Below, piece by piece: positions 17,711 to 26,883 of a stretch of DNA of 48,662 bases. Under the pieces are notes generated by a model. The model was not told the DNA's origin. It did not search any database and saw only the letters and a list, made by a program, of their open reading frames with translations. The DNA lies in the NCBI GenBank assembly GCA_001689405.1, contig LUJO01000032.1:1-48662 (forward strand). The letters run 5' to 3'. A program made the position numbers and the translations under genes. Every line of letters begins with the position of its first letter. Position 1 is the stretch's first letter. The stretch comes from Candidatus Homeothermus arabinoxylanisolvens (lineage in GTDB: Bacteria > Bacteroidota > Bacteroidia > Bacteroidales > Muribaculaceae).

Positions 17711-18505
17711 ATGGGAAAGAGAGTTTTTTTGTTTTTTGCGTTAGTACTGGTCAATCTATCGCTTTCAGCCAATCAGAAATCCGATTCATTGCAGGTGCTT
17801 TTTATCGGTAACAGTTATACGTATTACCACGAGATGTACAATATGGTCCGTGAAATAGCCGCTCATGTCGGTCAGGATCAGAAGATAGCTATATCTCCCA
17901 CTGTTTTCGCCCCGGGTGGATGTACGCTTAAAAGACATCTGCAGAATGGCGAACTCATGAAGGCCATTGAGCGCGGCAACTGGGATTATGTCATACTTCA
18001 GGAACAGAGTACTGCTCCTGCCGGGCCTACCCGTGTGGTCGCTGAAAATACCTATCTCGATGCCGTACGCCTCGACAGTATTGTGAAGCGTTATAACCCC
18101 GATGCAAAAGTCATATTCTATATGACGTGGGGCCATAAATACGGGACTCTGCATCCTATTAAAAATTACCCCATAATAGATACCTACGAGGGGATGCAGC
18201 GTCGGCTTGCTACGAGTTATCTGGAAATGGCTTATGAGAATGACGCTTGGTGCGCTCCGGTCGGACTGGCTTGGATGAGGGTCCGCAAGGAGAGGCCTTA
18301 TACCACGCTTTACTGGCCCGATGGCTTTCATCCGTCCAAAGCCGGCAGCTATCTGGCCGCAAATGTCATTTACACCACAATCGTGCAGTGCCCATATCAA
18401 AGCTCCTATTTTGCCGGCCTTGACGCTGAATTGGCTGAATACCTGCAGCAGGTGGCGCAGCAGACCGTACTCGATAATCTGCAATTGTTAAACATCGCGC
18501 GGTAA
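17711..18505 (+). CDS. SGNH/GDSL-type hydrolase (DUF4886-like)
   Basis: A secreted 264-residue protein with a signal peptide of about 20 residues (MGKRVFLFFALVLVNLSLSA). The SGNH nucleophile block is FIGNSYTYY with Ser35. The oxyanion-type Gly and Asn segments follow, and the C-terminal DGFHPSKAGSYLAA supplies the Asp and His. The motif order and FIGNSYT wording fit the DUF4886 group common in Bacteroidetes, whose members are candidate carbohydrate esterases. The start is the ATG at 17711; a TTG six bases earlier would only add two residues. It has its own promoter and may be transcribed together with the unknown gene 47 bases downstream. Confidence 0.86.
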   Translation: MGKRVFLFFALVLVNLSLSANQKSDSLQVLFIGNSYTYYHEMYNMVREIAAHVGQDQKIAISPTVFAPGGCTLKRHLQNGELMKAIERGNWDYVILQEQSTAPAGPTRVVAENTYLDAVRLDSIVKRYNPDAKVIFYMTWGHKYGTLHPIKNYPIIDTYEGMQRRLATSYLEMAYENDAWCAPVGLAWMRVRKERPYTTLYWPDGFHPSKAGSYLAANVIYTTIVQCPYQSSYFAGLDAELAEYLQQVAQQTVLDNLQLLNIAR

Positions 18506-18552
18506 CGGCTAAGAGTGCAATACCCTCCGTCAGAAGTGGTATACGTCGTGTC

Positions 18553-19311
18553 ATGACAAGGAAAGAGCGATACATAGTCAACAACACGGATTGGTTGAAG
18601 TCATATGTGATGCAGAATCTTTCAAGGCGTGCAATCGAGGTTTTACGCGACGGGCGGTTCGATAAGGCTATACTTGAAAATGTAGGATTTTGTTCAGTGC
18701 CTCTTCCGCTTTATACGGTTACGGCCTGTAATTTGATATTGCTTGACAAGTGTGGTGGTTTCTTGCCTTTGGATGACTATGTCTATAAAGATAATCTTGA
18801 GCAATGCCGCGAGCTTGCCGATTTTTGGTCGTATGAATACGGCTATGATTTAGCCGGTTTTGATTTCACTCCTTATATAGGTGACTTCTTTGATGTGGAT
18901 GCGATGTCGGTGCATTATGATAAAATGGATGACGTAGACGATGTAGTGGCCTTGGGCTATGACAGAGCGGAAGTTGAGCTGTACAAGAGTGTGCTTCATT
19001 ATGATATTGAACCGGTGAGGAAGTATCTGGATTTAAAAATCAATCCTAATGCAGTTATATATGATGATGTCCCTGCCGATAAACTGGAGATGACCGGTGA
19101 TTATCTTGGCGAATCAGACTCTGCCGTAAACGACTGTATAAATATAGTAAGTGAGTCAGTCAGAACAATGTATGGCGATTATCCTGACATATCTACATAC
19201 TGGGATGTAAGGCGCGGACACGTTCTTGTCGACAGGGACGCTTTGCTGACACTGCTGCATGCCGCCGCTTATGGCAGGATGTACGATCTGCTGACCGGCT
19301 CTAAATGCTGA
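18553..19311 (+). CDS. Unknown 252-residue protein
   Basis: I do not recognise this protein. It has no signal peptide or membrane segment and is acidic, with an Asp-rich stretch DVDAMSVHYDKMDDVDDV near residues 114-131. Residues about 137-170 (ELYKSVLHYDIEPVRKYL then INPNAVIY) resemble one ankyrin-type helix pair by eye, which is weak evidence. A hand-counted 60-base sample is about 42% GC, below the neighbouring genes, which hints at a different origin. It lies 47 bases after the SGNH gene and is followed by a hairpin. An antisense frame is not supported, and the + frame is the only long one here with sensible amino-acid composition. Confidence 0.7.
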   Translation: MTRKERYIVNNTDWLKSYVMQNLSRRAIEVLRDGRFDKAILENVGFCSVPLPLYTVTACNLILLDKCGGFLPLDDYVYKDNLEQCRELADFWSYEYGYDLAGFDFTPYIGDFFDVDAMSVHYDKMDDVDDVVALGYDRAEVELYKSVLHYDIEPVRKYLDLKINPNAVIYDDVPADKLEMTGDYLGESDSAVNDCINIVSESVRTMYGDYPDISTYWDVRRGHVLVDRDALLTLLHAAAYGRMYDLLTGSKC

Positions 19312-19323
19312 AGTATATGAAAA

Positions 19324-19360
19324 CAGGCTCATGAAAGTTGCTTCATGAGCCTGATCTTTA
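19324..19360. terminator. Terminator between convergent genes
   Basis: A 12-bp stem (CAGGCTCATGAA at 19324-19335 with TTCATGAGCCTG at 19342-19353) has a 6-base loop and is followed by ATCTTTATTG. It lies between the unknown gene (+) and the GH3 gene (-) and may serve both. Confidence 0.65.
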
Positions 19361-19415
19361 TTGTATGCGGCTGTGTTTAACGGTTCAGCCTTTACTTTGC
19401 CGCTTTATGGCTTGG

Positions 19416-21761
19416 TCAGTTGCGGTTAGGGGTGTCCCACTTTTTGGTCTCGGTGGCGCGGACGGTGATGACTTGGTCGCCTACCTGAATGCGGAAGTCG
19501 CCTTTTTCGAGAACCCACTTCTCATCGTAGCCTACAAAGGCAAGGTCATTGGCCGGTACTGTGAGGCTCACGGTCTTGGTCTCGCCGGGCTGCAGGTCAA
19601 TCTTTTCAAACTGGCGCAGACGGCGTACGTCGGGAGAGGTCGATGCCACTACATCGCTTGAGAAGAGCAACACGCTCTCTTTGCCGGCCATCTTACCCGT
19701 ATTGGTGACCTCGACATTGAATATCAGCTCGTCGCCGGCTTTAAACTCGGGCTTGTCTACGCGCAGGTTGTCGTACTTGAACGTGGTGTAGCTCATGCCG
19801 GTGCCGAAGAGCCACTGCACATCGACCACGGCATCGTAGTTGTAGGCGCCTGACATGGTCTGGCTGCTCTCGCCCTTCTTGAAGTCGTAGGTGATGAGGC
19901 CGGCGCTGTGCTTGGGGTAGGTGATAGGCAGACGTCCGCTGAAATTGGCGTCGCCTGCAAGCAGGTCGGCCAGTGCGTCGCCGCCGTAGTTGCCCGGCAA
20001 CATTATGTCGACTATGGCGTCGGCCAGCGGCACTATGTCGTTGATGAGGCGCGGACGGCCCTCGTTGAGTATGAGTACTACCGGTTTGCCGGTTGCGGCA
20101 AGTCGTTTTACAAGAGCTGTCTGGTTGACCGACAGGTTCAGGTCGTTGATGTTGCCGGGGGTCTCGCAATAGCTTGTCTCGCCTATGCAGGCCACTATTA
20201 TGTCGGCATCCTTGGCTTTCGCTACTGCGGCGGGTATGCCTGACGGGTCTTCAGGGCCGAAGTTGCCGCCCCACTGGTAGTCGAGATACTTGACTCCGGG
20301 CTCGAAGATTATGTTTTGTGCGCCGTATTTGTTTACAAGAGCTTCGTAGATGGTGTTGTGGCTGTCGGCGATGGTGTCGGTATATTGACCCTGCCATGTG
20401 TAGGTCCAGCCGCCGTTAAGCGAGCGCATCGAGTTGGCGTTGGGGCCTGTGACGAGTATCTTGGTGCCCGATTTTATCGGCAGTATGCCGTTGTCGTTTT
20501 TCAACAGCACCATCGACTCCTCGGCGGCCTGACGCGATGCGGCGGCAAATTCTTCCGAGCCGAAGAGCGGGTAGTCGGTGTACACGGTGTTGGGGTATTC
20601 AAACAGGCCGAGACGCATCTTCATGCGCAGTACGCGGGCGCAGGCGTCATCTATGCGGCTCATCGGCACCTCGCCCTCTTCGACGAGCTCTTTGAGCAGA
20701 GTGCAGAAGTCAACATCGTAAGGCTCCATGGCCATGTCGATGCCGGCGTTGATGGCTATGCGTATGGCGTCTTTCTTGTCGGCGGCCACATATTCACGCT
20801 GATACAGATTGTTGATGTCGGCCCAGTCAGTCACTATAAGACCGTCCCAGTTGAGCTCCTCCTTGAGCCATTGGGTCAGATAGCGTGCGTTGGCGTGGAA
20901 GGGCACTCCGTTATTGGTCGTGGAGTTGACCATTATCGACAGCGCCTTGCCGTTTGTGATGGCTTCAAGATAAGGAGCGAAGTGCTTCTCGCGCATCTCT
21001 TGCTCGCCGATTGACGAGTGGGTGCGGTCCTTTCCGCTTACCGGCACGCCGTAGCCCATGAAGTGCTTCAGGTTGGCCGCGATGTGGAATCGGTCTATGC
21101 GGTTTGGATCGGGCCCCTGCATGCCGAGCACCGTGGCGCTGCCCATCTGTGCGCTCAGGTAGGCGTCCTCGCCGTAGTTCTCCCAGATACGAGGCCAGCG
21201 GGGGTCGCGGCCGAGGTCGACGGTGGGGTTATAGGTCCACGGCACGTCGCTGGCACGTGTCTCGTAGGCTGTTATTTCGCCTCCACGGTGAGCGAGCTCG
21301 CGGTTGAATGTGGCGCCCATATTGATATTCTGGGGGAAGAGTGTGGCTCCGAGTGTGTAGCTCGCTCCGTGGTTCATGTCGAGTCCGTATACACACGGCA
21401 CGCCGATGGTCTTCATCGAGTAGTCCTGAATCTGCGATACGATCTCATACCATTGCTCGGGAGTGAGGGCTATGTCGGCCACATTAAGTATTGAGCCTAC
21501 TTTATACTTGCCTATGACACGGTCGAGTGCGGACTGAGGTATGGTGAGATTGTCGCGCTTGGCGGGGTCATAGGGCCCGTCGAGCACTCCGAGGGTCAAC
21601 TCGGTCATCTGGCCTATTTTTTCTTCGAGGGTAAGCTTCTTTAATAACCCGTCGATGCGTTTTTCCATAGCCTCGTCGCGCGGTATGACCGGCTCGACGG
21701 CGCTTGCCTGAAGGGAGAATGCGCAGATGGCTGCGCAGGCGATAAATTTAGATAGTTTCAT
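19416..21761 (-). CDS. GH3 beta-glucosidase, BglX-like
   Basis: A secreted 781-residue GH3 enzyme with a signal peptide of about 21 residues. The N-terminal barrel includes LTLEEKIGQMTE, LDMNHGASY, LGRDPRWPRIWENYGED and KHFMGYG, with nucleophile Asp312 in IVTDWADI. The sandwich domain follows (ESMVLLKNDNGILP), then GRLPITYP and a C-terminal FnIII-like domain. Unlike the GH3 at 1705 it has no PA14 insertion. It resembles periplasmic BglX and Bacteroides beta-glucosidases acting on beta-glucans or xyloglucan oligosaccharides. It is the last gene after the TPR and barrel genes with a 28-base gap, so it is probably in their operon rather than in a polysaccharide utilisation locus. Confidence 0.94.
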   Translation of the reverse strand: MKLSKFIACAAICAFSLQASAVEPVIPRDEAMEKRIDGLLKKLTLEEKIGQMTELTLGVLDGPYDPAKRDNLTIPQSALDRVIGKYKVGSILNVADIALTPEQWYEIVSQIQDYSMKTIGVPCVYGLDMNHGASYTLGATLFPQNINMGATFNRELAHRGGEITAYETRASDVPWTYNPTVDLGRDPRWPRIWENYGEDAYLSAQMGSATVLGMQGPDPNRIDRFHIAANLKHFMGYGVPVSGKDRTHSSIGEQEMREKHFAPYLEAITNGKALSIMVNSTTNNGVPFHANARYLTQWLKEELNWDGLIVTDWADINNLYQREYVAADKKDAIRIAINAGIDMAMEPYDVDFCTLLKELVEEGEVPMSRIDDACARVLRMKMRLGLFEYPNTVYTDYPLFGSEEFAAASRQAAEESMVLLKNDNGILPIKSGTKILVTGPNANSMRSLNGGWTYTWQGQYTDTIADSHNTIYEALVNKYGAQNIIFEPGVKYLDYQWGGNFGPEDPSGIPAAVAKAKDADIIVACIGETSYCETPGNINDLNLSVNQTALVKRLAATGKPVVLILNEGRPRLINDIVPLADAIVDIMLPGNYGGDALADLLAGDANFSGRLPITYPKHSAGLITYDFKKGESSQTMSGAYNYDAVVDVQWLFGTGMSYTTFKYDNLRVDKPEFKAGDELIFNVEVTNTGKMAGKESVLLFSSDVVASTSPDVRRLRQFEKIDLQPGETKTVSLTVPANDLAFVGYDEKWVLEKGDFRIQVGDQVITVRATETKKWDTPNRN

Positions 21762-21789
21762 TTAAGATGTTTGTTTATGTTAGGTTGTT

Positions 21790-23487
21790 TTAAAATTTGT
21801 AGCCGATGCCTATCAGACCGGTGACCCCCTTGTTGGGTATGCCGTATACTTCCTGCCACTTGCCGTTGAGCAGATTCTCGCCGCGTGCCCATACGCTGAA
21901 CTGCGGGCTTATGCGGTAAGCGGCCCCGAAGTTGAGTGAGCCGGCGTTTCCGAGTCCTGTCTTGGAGTAGGCCACGTGGTCAAACGGATTTTCGTCAGAC
22001 AGGTCGAGCGTGTAGACCGAGCGGCCGGAGCGCAGACGGTAAGCGAGCTCCAGATCGAGCGCTTTTACGGGAGTTACCGTGACGGTGGCGTCAAATACAT
22101 TGCGCGCACGGTCGAGCCACAGTGCATAGCCCTTGTCTATGTCTTGCGGGGCCCCTTCGTATGACAGACGCAACTTTGCGAGGTCGCGGTACTTGTAGTT
22201 GAATGCTATGCCGTAGTTGACCGATGTCATGTCGAATGTGGCATAGTAGCCCATGGCCGATATGGCGGTCTCGCCGTCTACAAGCGCCGGGAGCGGAAGT
22301 GACGACACCTTCCCGTAGCCGCCCCATATCTCAAACGAGGCTCCGGCAAACGGCCCGATGATGACGCCGAGGCGTCCGGTGTACTTGTCCCAAGAGGGTC
22401 CGAAGCTCATCGACGGGTTGATATAGTGGTTCAGGCTGAAGAGCTGCGAAGCGGAATTCAGGTTCGGGTTGCCGCCATAGAAGCGGGCGTAGAGGGCGAA
22501 ACTTGACGACGGCGACCAGTCGAGGCGCACGTCGGGGAATATGCGGGTCTTGTTTTCTACTCCTTTTATGTAGTCAAACTCTATGCCGAGCCGCACCGAG
22601 TAGTTGTCGCCGCGGTTAAGGTAGTAGGGCGAGGCCTGTATGTAGGCGAATGTCTTCGAGCCTATGCCGGCGAAGTCATTGACGCCGTTTACGGCGCCGG
22701 TAAGGTCAAGACCGGCGTTGTTGAACTCGTCAAAGCTGTAGAGGCCGCCTATCGACAGGCGTGCGGTGTTCTCGTTGAGCGCTTTCAGCCCTGCCAGTTC
22801 GTCGTTGACCGGTTTTGAGAACCCGAAGTAGTCGTAGTCAAGACCTATGTTGTATGAGAATGCTCCGAGTGTGCTGTGCCAGCCCAGACCGAAGTCCACG
22901 AGGTTGGTGCTTTGCGACAGCCCTTTGTCCTCAAGGGTGGGGAAGTTGAAGGCCGACATTCCGTAGCCGAGACGGGCGGCGAGTGTGCCTATGCCCTCGA
23001 AGTCATGGGTCAGGTTCAGCCCGAGCGCGGCGCTGTGGTCGCGGTATGAGAGCTTGTTGCCGGCCACGTTCTCGCGCTTGTACTGGCTGCCGTCGTATTG
23101 CAGCCAAGCCCCGAGGCGTGTGGCCTCGTCGTCGATAAAGCGGTAACCGGCCGACAGACCGAGCTGCATGGCGGGGAAGTAGCCCAAGTCAATGTATCCG
23201 CGGTATGGGCTCCGGGCTATCGATGCGGCGTATGACGCCGGCGCAAGTACTGCTATGTCGTTGGTCACCGGAGCCGCTACGGCGCGGTCGGTCCAAGACA
23301 GCTTCTTGGCCTGTACCGGCGACAGCGACAGCTGCGGCAACCGGTTCAGGCGCGATGCCTCGCGCTCCTGCGGCACAATATCTTTTTCGACGGTAATCTC
23401 CTTGTTGAGGTCGTCGGCGGTCATGGCTCCCGGCATGGCGAGAGCTGCGCCCAATATGGTGATATATATAAATCCTTTCATTGTCAT
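21790..23487 (-). CDS. Outer-membrane beta-barrel protein (TonB-receptor-like barrel, no plug)
   Basis: A 565-residue outer-membrane protein with a signal peptide (MKGFIYITILGAALAMPGA). After a short periplasmic segment of about 75 residues, the rest is made of alternating amphipathic strands with aromatic girdles (for example LGLSAGYRF, LDLELAYRL and FSVWARGENLLNG), ending in the C-terminal Phe of GIGYKF typical of barrel insertion. No TonB plug domain or TonB box is visible, and the length is short for a SusC-like receptor. The start may be 23487 or the ATG at 23481. It follows the TPR gene by 18 bases. The pair suggests an outer-membrane complex with a periplasmic TPR scaffold; the role is unknown. 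Confidence 0.8.
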   Translation of the reverse strand: MTMKGFIYITILGAALAMPGAMTADDLNKEITVEKDIVPQEREASRLNRLPQLSLSPVQAKKLSWTDRAVAAPVTNDIAVLAPASYAASIARSPYRGYIDLGYFPAMQLGLSAGYRFIDDEATRLGAWLQYDGSQYKRENVAGNKLSYRDHSAALGLNLTHDFEGIGTLAARLGYGMSAFNFPTLEDKGLSQSTNLVDFGLGWHSTLGAFSYNIGLDYDYFGFSKPVNDELAGLKALNENTARLSIGGLYSFDEFNNAGLDLTGAVNGVNDFAGIGSKTFAYIQASPYYLNRGDNYSVRLGIEFDYIKGVENKTRIFPDVRLDWSPSSSFALYARFYGGNPNLNSASQLFSLNHYINPSMSFGPSWDKYTGRLGVIIGPFAGASFEIWGGYGKVSSLPLPALVDGETAISAMGYYATFDMTSVNYGIAFNYKYRDLAKLRLSYEGAPQDIDKGYALWLDRARNVFDATVTVTPVKALDLELAYRLRSGRSVYTLDLSDENPFDHVAYSKTGLGNAGSLNFGAAYRISPQFSVWARGENLLNGKWQEVYGIPNKGVTGLIGIGYKF

Positions 23488-23505
23488 GTGGTTGCGTTAA
23501 TGGGT

Positions 23506-26478
23506 TTATTTAAGACGCTCGTCAATCATCATAAATATGTCGCTTTCAGTGCCGGGATAGTTCTCTTTAAGACTCTTGAGATACTCGTTGGCCTCGAAAG
23601 TCTCGCCCTGCTTGCGGGATATGTCGCTCAGGAGTATGTAGCCCCGTGCGAGCCAGTAGTTGTGGGGTGTGTTGGAGTCGATCAGCTTCTCGACGGCTGT
23701 GCGGGCCTTCTTGGTCTGCCCTGCGTCATAGTAGTGCTGTGCGAGGTAGAATGACGATTTGGCTCCATACAGGTCGTCGGTGTCTTTGGCGAGGGTCTCC
23801 CATGCTTTCACGGCTTCTGCCGGCTTGCCGGTCATCGACATGGCGTAGGCGCGCGAATATATGATTTCGTTTTTGTCGGCTGCCGGTATGGCGGTCGAGG
23901 CAAGCATGCGGTCGGCTTCGGCTATCACGTCATCGTAGTGTCCGAGTTCGCGCGATACCCTCATCACGCCTATGCGGGCGGCATGTATGTTGCGCGATGC
24001 CGACGCGCGTTTCTCGAGGGCGCGGAATGTGGACAGCGCTTTCTCGCCTTCGCCGCGGTTAAACTCGATGTTGCCCTTGACGGCAAGTGCGTCCTCGGCG
24101 TTTTCAGAGTCGGGATAGCGCTCCACTATGGCCGATGCGTAGCGGAGTGCGTCGGCCTCGTTGCCTTCGGCGGCCGATGCTTCGGTCAGATAGCCCAAGG
24201 CTTGGCTCTCGAAGCGTCCGCCGGGATATTGGGCTATGTAATCTTTAAGACGTTCGGTCTTGGAGTGGTCATTGAGGTATGCCTTTTCGGCCGCGTTGAA
24301 TGTCAGCTCGTCAAGCTCCGAGGTCTCGAGCTTGGGTGCGTTGGGCACTGACGCTATGAACTTGGAGTACTCGTTGAGGCGTCCTTCGTCGGCGAGCAGG
24401 CGTTTGAGGTCGTCGGAGGCCACTCTCGCTTCCTCGCTGGTGGGATAGTTCTTTATTACGGTCTTGTAGGCGTTGATGCCCTGCGACTTGTTGCCTTGGC
24501 CTATAAGCGTTATGGCAAGTTGCAGATATCCGTTGCGGCCCTGCGAGGTCGACGGATAGCGTTTTACGAGGGTCTCGTAGGTGTCTATGGCTTCGGCGTC
24601 GCGGTTGAGGGCCACGTAGCTCTCCGCCTTTTCAAGAAGTGCGGCGGGCAGCAGTCCCGAACCGGGGTAGCGGGCCATCATGTCGTCGATGAGCTGCAAC
24701 TTGGCCTTGTGGTCGCGGGCAAGTCCGCGCATCATGGCTTTCTGGAACAGCGCGTAGTCGCCGGCCGACGGGTTTAGGTCATAGGCGCGGTCGTAGTTGG
24801 CGGCAGCCCTGTCAAACTCCGACGAGTAGTAGTAGCAGTCGCCTATGCGGTTGTAGGCATCGGCCACGAGCTGGTCGCCGAGGTCGCCCGGTGCTTTTAC
24901 CACGCGCTCGAAGTCGGTGCGGGCGTCGGCATAGCGCTTTTCGGCAAACCGTGAGTATCCGAGGTCATAGTATGCCAGCGGGCGGTTGGCGGCTGTGGCT
25001 CCGGCATTTTTCAGATAGAGATTAAGCGATGATGAGGCGCGGCCGTAGTCGCCGAGGCGGTAGTAGCAGTCGCCGATCCACAGGTCACACTCGTTGGCTA
25101 TGGCGCGGTTGTGTTCGACCAGACCCTTGGCCGACTTGAAGCGCTCAAGCGCTTGATTGACACGTCCGGCGGCGAGGTCGCGCGAGCCGAGTATGTAGAG
25201 CACACGCTGCTTTGCGGCCTGTATGGCCTTTGACGGGCGTTTTATCTTGTTGATCGAGGCAAGGGCCTTCTCATAGTTGTTGTCGGTCATGTAGCCCGTT
25301 ATCAGATACTCCTGTACTTCGGGAGCATAGCGCGAGTCGGGATAACGGCGCAGGAAGTCCTCAAACATGGTCACCGAACTTCCGAAAGGTGTGCGTCCGC
25401 CCTCCATCCGTGCCACGGCGTAGTTGTAGAACGCGGTCTCCTGCACGTTGCGGTCATAGTCCATGCGGTATGCCTTTTCGAGAGCGAGCAGGGCGCTGTT
25501 GACATTGCCCTGACGCAGGTAGCACTGGCCTATGTAAAGATACGCCGACTGGCCCATGGCGTCGTTGCAGGCCGTCACCGGAGTCAGGTCCTTTATGGCG
25601 CCTTCCGTATCGCCCTCCTTGTAACGGCTCACTCCGAGTATGTAGAGCGTCGACAGCTGCGGGTCGGCCACCTCGCTCACATAGCGCTGCAGGTAGGGTA
25701 TGGCCTGACTCTCCTCGCCGAGATTATAAAGCGACTCGCCGGCTATGCGCTGCAATTCCGGACGATACTCCTCGATGTCGTTCATGTGGGCGCGTGCGAG
25801 CGAGAGGGCGCGGTCGTAGTCGCGCTCTATGTAGGCTATCTGCGCCAGATAGTAGGGTGCGCGGTTGCCCGGAGCCTCCGATGTGTCTACCGACGTGAGC
25901 ATGCGCTTGGCCTCGCCATAATTGCCTTGGGCGTAATATATGTAGCCTTGATAGAATTTTGACGCGTCGGCATAGCGCTTTACGCTCTCAAGCGAGCGGA
26001 AGCGCGTCATGGCTTTGTCATAGTCCTGAAGCATCATCATGCAGTAGGCCGTGCGGTAGCTGTAATCCTCGGCGGCATAAAGGTCGAGCGACGACGGGTC
26101 GATGGCCTCATAGCGGTCGAGCGCTTCAAGGTAATGGCCCTCATAGAAGTCGCAGTCTGCTATGGCCATGGCGGCCTCCATGCGGCGTGCCGACGTAGGA
26201 TAGTCGGCCGCGAAGTCCTCAAGCAGACGCCGTGCCTCGGTTATGTCTCCCGAGTGCAGAAGACTCATGGCGGTGAACCACCGGGCCTCTTCGCGCTGCG
26301 AAGGTGTAAGTGTAGAACTCTGTGCTTTAGCGAGTTGATCAATAGCACCTTGATAATTTGGGTCACTGTACATCAATGTTCCCCGTTCGATATAGCCTTG
26401 CGGCGACGGAGCATTGACCTGTGCATTTCCGGCGAGTGTGGCGGCCACTGCTACCGGCACTATGAAAAGTCTCTTCAT
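23506..26478 (-). CDS. Large tetratricopeptide-repeat protein, periplasmic
   Basis: A 990-residue protein with a signal peptide of about 19 residues (MKRLFIVPVAVAATLAGNA), built almost wholly of TPR-type helix pairs. Examples are YQGAIDQLAKAQ, YLEALDRYEAID, YGEAKRMLTSVD, FDRAAANYDRAYDLNPSAGDY and GDYGRASSSLNLYLK. Tol-Pal/BamD-like spacing (RYPDSRYAPEVQEYLI) recurs throughout. Such proteins act as scaffolds for envelope complexes. It is the first gene of a three-gene operon with a beta-barrel protein and a GH3 enzyme. A function in outer-membrane assembly or polymer handling would fit the context but is not shown. Confidence 0.88.
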   Translation of the reverse strand: MKRLFIVPVAVAATLAGNAQVNAPSPQGYIERGTLMYSDPNYQGAIDQLAKAQSSTLTPSQREEARWFTAMSLLHSGDITEARRLLEDFAADYPTSARRMEAAMAIADCDFYEGHYLEALDRYEAIDPSSLDLYAAEDYSYRTAYCMMMLQDYDKAMTRFRSLESVKRYADASKFYQGYIYYAQGNYGEAKRMLTSVDTSEAPGNRAPYYLAQIAYIERDYDRALSLARAHMNDIEEYRPELQRIAGESLYNLGEESQAIPYLQRYVSEVADPQLSTLYILGVSRYKEGDTEGAIKDLTPVTACNDAMGQSAYLYIGQCYLRQGNVNSALLALEKAYRMDYDRNVQETAFYNYAVARMEGGRTPFGSSVTMFEDFLRRYPDSRYAPEVQEYLITGYMTDNNYEKALASINKIKRPSKAIQAAKQRVLYILGSRDLAAGRVNQALERFKSAKGLVEHNRAIANECDLWIGDCYYRLGDYGRASSSLNLYLKNAGATAANRPLAYYDLGYSRFAEKRYADARTDFERVVKAPGDLGDQLVADAYNRIGDCYYYSSEFDRAAANYDRAYDLNPSAGDYALFQKAMMRGLARDHKAKLQLIDDMMARYPGSGLLPAALLEKAESYVALNRDAEAIDTYETLVKRYPSTSQGRNGYLQLAITLIGQGNKSQGINAYKTVIKNYPTSEEARVASDDLKRLLADEGRLNEYSKFIASVPNAPKLETSELDELTFNAAEKAYLNDHSKTERLKDYIAQYPGGRFESQALGYLTEASAAEGNEADALRYASAIVERYPDSENAEDALAVKGNIEFNRGEGEKALSTFRALEKRASASRNIHAARIGVMRVSRELGHYDDVIAEADRMLASTAIPAADKNEIIYSRAYAMSMTGKPAEAVKAWETLAKDTDDLYGAKSSFYLAQHYYDAGQTKKARTAVEKLIDSNTPHNYWLARGYILLSDISRKQGETFEANEYLKSLKENYPGTESDIFMMIDERLK

Positions 26479-26497
26479 TTTAAGCTAATTATTCACG

Positions 26498-26505
26498 CAA
26501 AATTA
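26498..26505 (-). promoter_or_regulatory. -7 box of the TPR-barrel-GH3 operon
   Basis: On the minus strand TAATTTTG fits TAnnTTTG, 19 bases before the start codon. No good -33 TTTG is present. A dyad AAAAATC-GCGA-GATTTTT (26509-26526) sits where a -33 factor or repressor would bind. The stretch 26530-26700 holds nothing else I can name apart from a run of seven G at 26671-26677. Confidence 0.4.
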
Positions 26506-26700
26506 GCGAAAAATCGCGAGATTTTTGCACCGCCGTAATAAAGAAAATACTTTTAGCTATAAAGATACGCCTGACTTAGCCGCAAAACCGGTTGTAAGAT
26601 ATCCGGTCGGCGAAATTTTACACCTGACGGTACCTTTACGGTGGCCTTGATTTAACCGATATGCTTTAGCGGGGGGGATGACGGGGTTATGAGTCTTTGC

Positions 26701-26877
26701 TCAGAGATTTATAATTGTTTTTGCCGCTGATTCAATCGAACCGGCTTCACGACGTGCACATTCGGCATTAAGCTCTTTAATCTCTTGTGAAAGGGATATA
26801 AGCAAACTTTCCTCAACTTTAAAGGGTCGTTCAGGAGACTGTTCGAGATATAAGGCGTAAAAGTCTAAAGTTTCCAT
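26701..26877 (-). CDS. Small 58-residue protein coupled to the peptidase-like gene
   Basis: An ATG at 26877 opens a frame of 58 codons ending in TGA at 26701-26703. The product begins METLDFYALYLEQSPERPF and ends SIESAAKTIINL. It is acidic, predicted mostly helical, with a Leu/Ile-spaced middle (SLLISLSQEIKELNAEC). No signal peptide is present. The start lies 6 bases beyond the stop of the peptidase-like gene, a spacing that strongly suggests translational coupling. Size and position suggest a partner, inhibitor or regulator of the larger protein, but I know no family for it. Confidence 0.65.
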   Translation of the reverse strand: METLDFYALYLEQSPERPFKVEESLLISLSQEIKELNAECARREAGSIESAAKTIINL

Positions 26878-26883
26878 ATATTC

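Noticed and set aside
21790..23487. SusC-like TonB-dependent transporter
   Set aside because: It is too short and lacks a carboxypeptidase-like domain, plug and TonB box; only the barrel character is supported.
26671..26677. G7 tract as a phase-variation switch
   Set aside because: It is short and lies downstream of the 58-residue gene and far upstream of the TPR promoter; slippage is possible but no affected gene is evident.
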